Shown here: piece by piece, positions 56,005-64,000 of the stretch
How positions within the stretch are numbered: the first letter of the stretch is position 1
Layout of the letters: each line of letters begins with the position of its first letter
Assembly (NCBI GenBank): GCA_030844895.1
Contig: CM061226.1
Location: 44,028,238 to 44,092,237 of the forward strand
DNA: 64,000 nt
Direction: 5' to 3'
Source: Ambrosia x helenae
Taxonomy: Eukaryota > Streptophyta > Magnoliopsida > Asterales > Asteraceae
Translations under genes and position numbers: made by a program
The notes under the pieces: model-generated
Told to the model about the DNA's origin: nothing
Database searches by the model: none
Seen by the model: the letters and a program-made list of their open reading frames with translations, nothing else

Positions 56005-59000
56005 GTGGTCCTGTTTAACACCCCCACCCATGTGCACCTACAAGATGTTCCGGGACTGCAAAACCCAGGAATTCTCTGGCACCGAGGGTGCGGTCAGTTT
56101 GCTTAGGTGGTTGGAGAAAGTGGAGTCGGTATTCCTGATGTGTAACTGCCTCCCAGAAGATCGGGTGAAGTATTCGGCTGCGTTATTTCAGGACGTGGCA
56201 TTGACTTGGTGGAATGGTATTACCCAGAACATGGGTATTGGGGAGGCATATGCTATGCCATGGGAGAACTTTGTGCAGTTGCTGAAGCGGGAGTATTGCC
56301 CGAGGGAAGAGGTACAGAAGCTGGAGCATGAGGTGTGGAACCTCAAGATGACTGGGTCGGAAATTGAGAAGTATACCGTGAGGAGAAATGAGTTGGCGGT
56401 GCTGTGTCCCGATTTGCACGTGCCGGAGTATCGTAGGATTGAACATTATGTCTCAGGTTAGTGCCGGAAATTGCAGGGTTGGTAGCTGCTGGAAATCATC
56501 CTACTTATGCGGAGGTAGTTCGATCGGCACATAGGATGACTAACTTAAAGGTGAATGAGGGAATTTTGCCGGCGAAAGGTTCGACTGCTAAGGCTCCAGA
56601 GAACAATAAGCGCAAGTGGGAAAATGACGGGAAAGGGTCTGGGTCTGCACAGCAGGGTAAAAGGTTTGATAATGGGGGTTCATCGTCTTCGGGTAATAAG
56701 CAGGGTGGTTATGCGGGAAAACTGCCCAAATGCAACAAGTGTGGACGCCATCACCAAGGGAACTGCGACAGTAACCGTTGTCACCGCTGCCAGCGAACAG
56801 GCCACTATGCTAAAGATTGTCGGGCTACACTTCCATCGACTCAGGCTCCGACTAACAGCTCAACTCCGACTACTCAGGGGACTACAGGGAAACAGGGATG
56901 CTACAACTGTGGTGACACTGGGCATTACAAGAAGGATTGCCCAAAACTGAAACAGGGTGGGAACAACGGGAATGGTAACAACGGGGGCGGCGGCAGAAAT
57001 GCACGTGCCTTCGTCATTGGAGCTGCTGAGGCTAGGCAGGACCCTGATACAGTCACCGGTACGTTTCTTCTCAATAATCATTCTGTTAGCGTGTTATTTG
57101 ATTCTGGTGCCGACAAGAGTTTTGTATCCATGGATGTTAGTCGACTGCTAGATGTAGCACCGTACCATTAGAAAACCAAGTATATTATTGAATTGGCTGA
57201 CGGTAAAACGATTGAAGCTACTAGTGTTCTTCGGGAGTGTCAATTAGAATTGTCGGGTATAACGTTTCCCATCGATCTTATGCCGGTACCATTGGGTAGT
57301 TTTGACGTTGTGGTAGGAATGGATTGGTTATCCTTGTATCGCGCGGAGATTGTCTGTTACGATAAGGTTATTCGGATTCCTCTCCCTGATGGAGAATTTC
57401 TTTCTGTATACGGTATCAAGGGTGGTGTCTCGCTAAACATCATCTCTAGCATGAAAGCCCTTAAGTGTCTTCGAAAGGGTTATCCAGCCGTATTGGCACT
57501 TTTATCTGTTTCCTCTATTGATGAGAAGAAGATCGACGACATTCCGGTGGTACGCGAGTTTCCTGATGTTTTTCCCGATGATTTATCTGGCCTTCCTCCT
57601 CATCGTCAAGTCGAGTTCGGTATTGATCTCGTACCAGGGGCTGCTCCTATTGCTCGGGCCCCCTACCGTCTTGCACCTCCCGAGATGCAGGAATTGTCTA
57701 GCCAGTTACAGGAACTCTTGGACAAGGGTTTCATCCGACCAAGTTCTTCCCCTTGGGGAGCCCCGATTTTATTTGTCAAGAAGAAGGATGGGAGTTTCCG
57801 ATTGTGTGTAGACTACAGAGAACTGAACAAGTTGACCATCAAGAATCGTTATCCTCTTCCACGTATCGATGATCTATTCGACCAACTTCAGGGTTCTAGT
57901 TATTATTCCAAGATCGACTTGAGGTCCGGTTATCACCAGCTGCGCGTCAGGGAGGCTGACGTTGCAAAGACTGCTTTTCGAACACGTTATGGCCATTTCG
58001 AATTCTTGGTCATGCCTTTCGGTCTCACGAAACGCACCAGCGGTCTTCATGGACTTGATGAACCGCGTCTGTAAACCATATCTGGATAAGTTCGTCATTG
58101 TATTTATTGATGACATTCTGATCTACTCCAAGAACGAGACCGAACACGGGGAACATCTGCGGTTAGTTTTGGAACTCTTGCGCCGGGAACAACTTTACGC
58201 CAAGTTCTCAAAGTGTGACTTTTGGTTACGCGAAGTCCAATTCCTAGGACATGTGGTTAATGAACTAGGGATTCATGTCGATCCTGCTAAAATCGAAGCG
58301 ATCAAGGACTGGGGAGCACCAAAGACGCCAACTGAGGTGCGGCAATTCCTAGGCCTTGCGGGATATTATCGTCGTTTCATTCAGGGGTTCTCGAAGATTG
58401 CTCAACCCCTCACCACTCTCACTCAGAAGGATAGGAAGTTCGACTGGGGTGAATCACAAGAGTCCGCGTTTGAGGAACTAAAGTCTAAACTGTGTTCTGC
58501 TCCTATTTTGTCTTTACCTGAGGGTCCTGATGATTTTGTTGTTTACTGTGATGCTTCCATTCATGACTCGGTTGCGTGTTGATGCAACGCGAGAAAGTGA
58601 TTGCGTATGCTTCTCGTCAACTTAAGGTGCACGAGAAGAACTACACAACTCATGACTTGGAGTTGGGTGCTGTGGTATTCGCGTTGAAAATTTGGAGACA
58701 TTACTTGTACGGTACCAAATGCACCATCTACACCGATCACAAGAGTCTCCAACACATTTTCGACCAACAACACTTGAACATACGGCAGCGTCGCTGGATT
58801 GAACTTTTGAACGATTATGATTGTGCTATTAAGTACCATCCTGGCAAGGCGAATGTTGTAGCAGACGCCTTGAGCAGGAAGGAATCTTCTAAACCTCGTC
58901 GCGTTCCGGGCGTTGCAGCTCACTATCCATTCGTCGTTACCTGATCAACTCCGTTCTGCCCAATTGGAAGCTTTGAAGGAGGAAAACCTTAAAGCTGAAA

Positions 59001-60445
59001 CTATGCACGGTGCCGACAAGCACCTAGAGCGAAGGCCTGATGGCCTGCACTACTTCGCAGAACGCATATGGGTTCCTTTGTTCGGGGGACTACGGGAGCT
59101 TGTCCTTGATGAGGCTCATAAGTCCGGTATTCTATTCATCCTGGTTCGGATAAGATGTACCAAGACCTGAAGGTGCTTTACTGGTGGCCAAACATGAGGT
59201 CGGACATAGCCTCATACGTGAGCAAATGCTTGACCTGTGCTAAGGTCAAGGTGGAATACCAGAAACCGTCGGGTCTCCTGCAACAACCTGAAATTCCGGA
59301 ATGGAAATGGGAACGGATTACTATGGACTTTGTCACACAACTTCCTAAATCACCAAGCGGGAACGACAAGATATGGGTGATTGTCGATCGGTTGACGAAA
59401 TCAGCCCATTTTCTTGCTATTTAAGGAGACCGACACCATGGATCGTTTGGCTCGTCTTTACTTGAAAGAAGTTGTTTCTAAGCAACGGGGTGCCAGTTTC
59501 TATTATCTCGGATCGTGACTCCCATTTTACTTCTCACTTCTGGAAGTCTTTGCACAAAGCCTTGGGTACCCAACTAGACATGAGTACGGCTTACCATCCA
59601 CAGACTGACGGTCAAAGTGAGCGCACGATTCAAACTTTAGAAGACATGCTGCGGGCATGTGTGATCGATTTTGGCAAGGGTTGGGAAGCTCATCTACCGT
59701 TGTAGAATTCCGTACAACAACAGTTATCACACGAGCATCAAGGCGGCTCCGTTCGAGGCACTGTACGGACGGAAATGCCGTTCTCCTCTTTGTTGGGCTG
59801 AAGTGGGTGAGAGTCAACTCACTGGGCCTGAGCGAGTGTACGAAACTTCGGAAAAGATCGTACAGATTCGCAACCGGTTGGCAGCGCGGCACGGGGACCG
59901 GCAAAAGAGCTATGCCGATCAGCGTCGCAAACCATTGGAATTCCAAGTCAATGACAAGGTACTTCTAAAAGTCTCACCGTGGAAGGGCGTCATACGCTTT
60001 GGGAAGCGTGGCAAACTCAATCCGCGATATGTCGGCCCATTTACGATCCTGGAACGGATTGGGCCGGTGGCATATCGACTTGATCTACCGACGGAGCTCG
60101 GTAACGTACATAACGTCTTTCACGTGTCAAACTTGAATGAAGAAGTGTTTGGCTGACGAGTCTCTCATCGTTCCACTGGAAGAGATCAAGGTTGATGATC
60201 GTCTTCGGATTGTGGAAGAACCTGTAGAGATCCTTGATTACAAGATTCGTAGCCTACGTCACAGCAAGATCCGTATCGTTAAGGTTCGGTGGAACTCGAA
60301 CCGGGGACCGGAATATACGTGGGAACGAGAGGATCAGATGAAGTCTAAGTATCCTCATCTTTTTCTAAGGAAGCGTTCGAGTCGAGGCATGTCTCTTCGG
60401 CAGCTGAATGAATCTCGGGTCGAGATTCCTTTAACGTGGGGATGA
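56005..60445 (+). pseudogene. Element C gag (exon 2)-pol polyprotein, multiply frameshifted
   Basis: Gag core CTYKMFRDCKTQEFSG to YRRIEHYVSG (56033-56461). Zinc knuckles CHRCQRTGHYAKDC and CYNCGDTGHYKKDC (about 56779-56940). Protease LFDSGADKSFVS near 57100, a DSG variant of the usual DTG. Reverse transcriptase about 57640-58240 with FIDDILIYS at about 58103. RNase H about 58540-58880. Integrase about 59100-60100. Chromodomain about 60200-60330. Breaks: T lost near 56458, TAG at 57169-57171, an extra A near 58030, and indels near 58556, 58900, 59130, 59424, 59490, 59700 and 60140. Most are one-base changes in short runs. The coding sense is otherwise well preserved. Confidence 0.9.
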
Positions 60446-60577
60446 TGTGACAATTCGGGTAAATCTCTCTCTTTTGGTTTCTACTTTTGCTTTGTTTCCT
60501 TCGTTATTTCTTTTGTTCTTTCTGTACTTGTACAAATTTCGGGACGAAAATTCTTTTAACGTGGGGATGATGTGACA
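60431..60577 (+). repeat. Duplicated polypurine tract plus LTR start in element C
   Basis: A 22-base segment, TTAACGTGGGGATGATG plus TGACA, occurs at 60431-60452 and again at 60556-60577, 125 bp apart. The second is the functional junction with the 3' LTR (60571). The first is followed by ATTCGGGTAAATC instead of the LTR sequence, as if by the beginning of another LTR family. Confidence 0.8.
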
Positions 60578-63257
60578 CCTGGCAAATTCTGGTTAACAAC
60601 GTTGTCTAGATGAAAGTCTACCTTAGCGAGTCACGCGTATATTGTACTTAACTGGGTTAGTTAAGTCGGGATATGGTTCGGGAACTATTGGTTAGTCTAG
60701 AAGATCATTGGATGTTGGTCTAGAGGTTCGTTAGATGTCGGTCCTTAACCAAGTGTACAAACGGTGACGATTTGTAGGATCGTCAGGCATACGGAACGTA
60801 CGAGTCTCGAGTCCCGGGAATTGGTGATGAACGAGTGTAAATATGTGTATTTACTTGTGTGTTATGTGTTTACAATCATTATGTGACTTGTCGGTACATG
60901 AATATGCATTAACATATGTTAAAACGGGGTTTAACGCGCAAAACACACAAGGCCAAAACCCTATAGGCGAAGTAGGAGGTCTACTCCCCTATAGGGGAGG
61001 CGAGTAGGGAGCCCATAAGGGCGAGTAGGCCCTACTCGTGTGAGTTATGGGCGAGTAGGCCCCTAATCACATGAACATTAGGCGATTACAAGCCCTAATC
61101 GCATGAACTGCTGCACAATCGCATGTAACGTGCTGGAACGACTAGGAACGCCTATAAATTACAAACACTTAACCTCCTAAACTCCCTAATATCAACCCTA
61201 GTCGTCCATAACCGCCCCAAACACTTAAACAACCTCTGGAAGGCGATTTTGATAAAAAACACAAGGTTCAAGGTCTAACCATCAATCTTTTACAATTCCA
61301 AGGTTTGATTCTCATCCATACAAACTTTGTAAACGTTTTTAATCAATCCCTAATGGTCCAGACCTGTTCATAAACGAAAAAGCTTTCTGAAAATCGTCAA
61401 TAAGGGTTGTTAAACGGATTATAACTAATTAACATGCGCTTATGGGTATGTTATGATTAGAAAGATAGGATTTTTATGGATCTTGATGATGTTTTGATGT
61501 ATTGTCATGCTAGGTCAGAATTAATATTATTTAGTATGATGATAGAAAACTCAGTAATCGGATAATAGGGGTTATGATTACATGCGTTAATTGATGTTGC
61601 ATGCTATGTGAATAGTGTTTGGATTGTTTTGGGTTGCATGCAGGACTGATTATACGAGGTTGAACGAAGGGTTTTGGGTTAAACATGTTTAGGATAGTGT
61701 TTGGGATGATATTGGGTAGTTACACACGTTCTGGATCTGATTTGGAGCGTTAAACGCGCGAAAAAAACCGGAACAGCATGGTTACAGGCGAGTAGCAATG
61801 CTAATCGCCTATAACTCATGCGTTACAAGGCTAATCGCCAATATATAGGCGAGTAGAGCCTAATCACTAGTAGTTAGGCGAGTATTAGAAAGTAGAAGCC
61901 TAATCACTAGTAAGTTCATGCGAGTAGCCCTAATCACTAGTAAGTTCAGGGGAATAGCCCTAATCGCATGAAGTAAAGGGGAATAGCCCCTATTCGCCTA
62001 TAATAGGGGCGAATATGGATGTCTAATCACTAGTTGACTTTTCTAATCACTAGTTGACTTTTCCTAATCGCGTGTACTGCTGCTGTAAGTGTAAATTAGC
62101 ATTCCGAGACCCGATTTCACATGTAGAAACATGCTAGGAACTCCGTAACATGTCTAATAACTTGGTAACATATATTTGGATGTAATTCGGTGATACGTGA
62201 ACTATGTGCTATAACTTGTTGTGTGTGTTAACGTATGTTAAGTGTAGATGCGTTATTGTATGTTTTGGAGCGTAAACATAACACGGGGAGTCTCGGGTCA
62301 CCAATGGGATGTCGAGTCTTGTCAATTGGGTCAGTTAAACAGTCACGGTATTTTCAAAACGAACTTGGTTATGGTCTGGACATCTAGGGACTAATTAACC
62401 TACGGGTTATTAGTCTAAGTACTTGTAACTGTCGTATGTTAGGTCGCCACTGTACGGGACTAACATAGCAGCTGAGTTTACTCGGGATTAGGAGTAAAGC
62501 AACTTAGGTGAGTTTTACGGCCCCTCTTTTAAACTGGTTTCATACTTTCGGGGGAGAAAAACATGTGTTTAAAACTATTATTTGGTAACTACTGTCATAC
62601 TATGGGTTTCAATTGTGTACTACACGATCTTTGGAAGTCCCGGGGGGAACCATGAATGTGCGGGTTTGCACAACGGGGAAATGTGAATAGCGCTATTGGG
62701 AGTGACCAACCCCGCTCGTCGACTTGGAGGGGTCGGCGGGTGCATATTGTCTCAAACAGGAAAAAAAGGAACAACAGAGGAAAAACAGGAACACATCGGG
62801 CATACTTTTGGTATTCGCGTTAGTAATGGTTTTCCAATCGTGGTAGTAGTAACAAACGTACGCCTAGCTAGCGTATACTGGTTTTCTAATTTGTTATAGT
62901 ATGGACAGGTTGACTTGGTACTTGAACTGCAAACCTGTATAAACTCACCAGCATTTTTGTGCTGACGTAAACTTTTACATGTTTTCTCAGGTCGCTAAGG
63001 TAGCACAATGGAACTAGGGCGCACGCGTTCTGCACGGCGTCTAGATAGAGTTGCATGATTTCATAAACATTGAACTTTGATTATTTATGTTGAACTTTAT
63101 TTTGAATAAGCTTCCGCTGTAAACGGGATTTTAAAACTTTGTTTTGGTATTGCATTAATTACATTTAGACTTGTTTATTGTGATCGTTGGTTTGGATCCT
63201 AGTTTGTCACGCGCGCCTCGCGGTAAAACTCCGCAAGTGGATTTTGAGGGTGTGACA
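60571..63257 (+). repeat. Element C 3' LTR
   Basis: Collinear with 52568-55211 but with many one- to few-base indels, for example an insertion near 60826-60830 and a disturbed repeat near 61855-61910. It ends GGTGTGACA followed by the target duplication GGTAT. Confidence 0.93.
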
Positions 63258-63326
63258 GGTATTTAAATGGAAATAAATAAAAGAATCAGTGGAGTGCTGC
63301 CTACAAAAACGTGTTTCAGTGAAGTA
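63258..63326. mobile_element. Target duplication and right part of the Harbinger-like element, cut by a gap
   Basis: GGTAT (63258-63262), then AT-rich sequence ending TTTCAGTGAAGTA. The last bases fit the beginning of the complement of the left terminus, but the gap removes the rest. Confidence 0.4.
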
Positions 63327-63426
63327 NNNNNNNNNNNNNNNNNNNNNNNNNNNNNNNNNNNNNNNNNNNNNNNNNNNNNNNNNNNNNNNNNNNNNNNNNN
63401 NNNNNNNNNNNNNNNNNNNNNNNNNN
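63327..63426. other. Second assembly gap of exactly 100 N
   Basis: Same placeholder length as the first gap. Sequence on the far side restarts inside the E LTR at the equivalent of 14155. Confidence 0.98.
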
Positions 63427-64000
63427 TGTAGACAAGGTTTGAGCGAATCAAGTATAGTAGGTGCTTGAACTCAAACCGGAAGCTCGTAGGGGCGTGCTTT
63501 CGATCCGAGAATTGATCAAGGTATGTGTGGAATGATGGGTGGAGAATAGTAAATGAGTTGCTAGAATGTCGGAAATTGTGGGTAAGAATGGCATGAAAGA
63601 TATTGTGTTGAAAAAGGAAAGCATTGTGCAAGACCTGCTGTGGGCATAGGATACGCCAGTTTTGGCGTAGGATACGCCAACCCTGGTTTGCCTACGCCAA
63701 ATTTTGCTGCCCTACGCCACTCTGTCACCCTTTGCCTACGCAAGTGGCGTAGGCTACGCCACTTTTGGCGTATCCTACGCCAATCCCCCTTCGCCCTTGG
63801 ATGTTGATTTTTCAGCTTGTTTATGCTTCCGTACCTTGCCCGAGCAACTCCAAACCTCATTTATAGTACATATGTGTACTCATGCTCGGGTTTGAGAGAG
63901 AGCTTCATGTATGTAAGGGTTGGTAGTTATATGTAGATTAAGTATAGGATTGTAAACGTCATAATTGTCTTAGAGATTGGCGAAGAAAGAGTAACATGAC
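63427..64000 (+). repeat. Element E LTR, third copy (runs off the window)
   Basis: Matches 14155 onward and 34491 onward, including the palindrome array near 63650-63782, with a few one-base differences (for example GGTGGAGAAT for GGTGGGAGAAT near 63540). Whether D and B follow cannot be seen. Confidence 0.85.

Larger units (their letters stand above)
52568..63257 (+). mobile_element. Element C: Tekay-type chromovirus, complete but with many frameshifts
   Basis: Target duplication GGTAT at 52563-52567 and 63258-63262. LTRs 52568-55211 and 60571-63257, from TGTGACACCTGG to GGTGTGACA. Primer binding site at 55215, gag split by a candidate intron, then protease, reverse transcriptase, RNase H, integrase and chromodomain. 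About ten single-base or few-base indels and two stop codons interrupt the frame. The 3' LTR also differs from the 5' LTR mainly by small indels, so part of the damage may be sequence error near a contig end. Confidence 0.94.

Overview
The window is repeat-dense nuclear DNA of a flowering plant, probably Asteraceae. That is inferred from the style of the Tekay/Del chromoviruses and the gag-like 'transposase (putative) gypsy type' protein, and nothing in the window proves it. Almost all of it is nested LTR retrotransposons. The only convincing host gene is a short cluster of two C/D box snoRNAs.

Layout of the first assembled block (1-34031). Element A (minus strand, Ty3/gypsy Tekay type, 3.76 kb LTRs) fills 1-14079; its far LTR is cut by the window edge. 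Next comes part of an LTR of element E (14080-15277 and 29355-29399, end TGTTACA). E is interrupted by element D (TSD GTTGG at 15273-15277 and 29350-29354), a gag-only retrotransposon. D is itself interrupted inside its 5' LTR by element B (TSD ACCTG at 15372-15376 and 25913-25917), a nearly intact Tekay chromovirus with a gag-pol frame of about 1530 codons. After E come about 1.5 kb of apparently host sequence with the snoRNA pair, then a PIF/Harbinger-like element with a Myb/trihelix ORF. The LTR of element C, another chromovirus, is inserted in that element (TSD GGTAT). The block stops inside this LTR at a gap of exactly 100 N (34032-34131).

The second block (34132-63326) starts again inside the end of A's LTR and repeats about 20.2 kb of the first (13797-34031 matches 34132-54365), including every nested insertion and every TSD. 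In the stretches I compared, differences are nearly all one-base homopolymer indels. The simplest reading is one locus present in two contigs whose overlap was not merged, or two haplotypes, not a biological tandem duplication. Beyond the overlap the second block carries element C complete (52568-63257) and the right part of the Harbinger-like element. After a second 100-N gap (63327-63426) a third version of E's LTR begins.

Non-coding structure is the most interesting layer. The LTRs of A, C and E each carry their own family of short hairpins whose stems change by compensatory substitution while the loop or core is kept. The untranslated leader of B carries two H-type pseudoknot motifs with identical spacing and one compensatory pair. 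The gag regions of A and C each contain a candidate 80-base intron, and removal of the one in A joins two frames exactly. A also carries an extra acidic, proline-rich leader ORF upstream of gag. Protein-coding content follows the usual retrotransposon logic: gag with zinc knuckles, aspartic protease, reverse transcriptase, RNase H, integrase and a C-terminal chromodomain. B looks least damaged; A and C carry stops and frameshifts.
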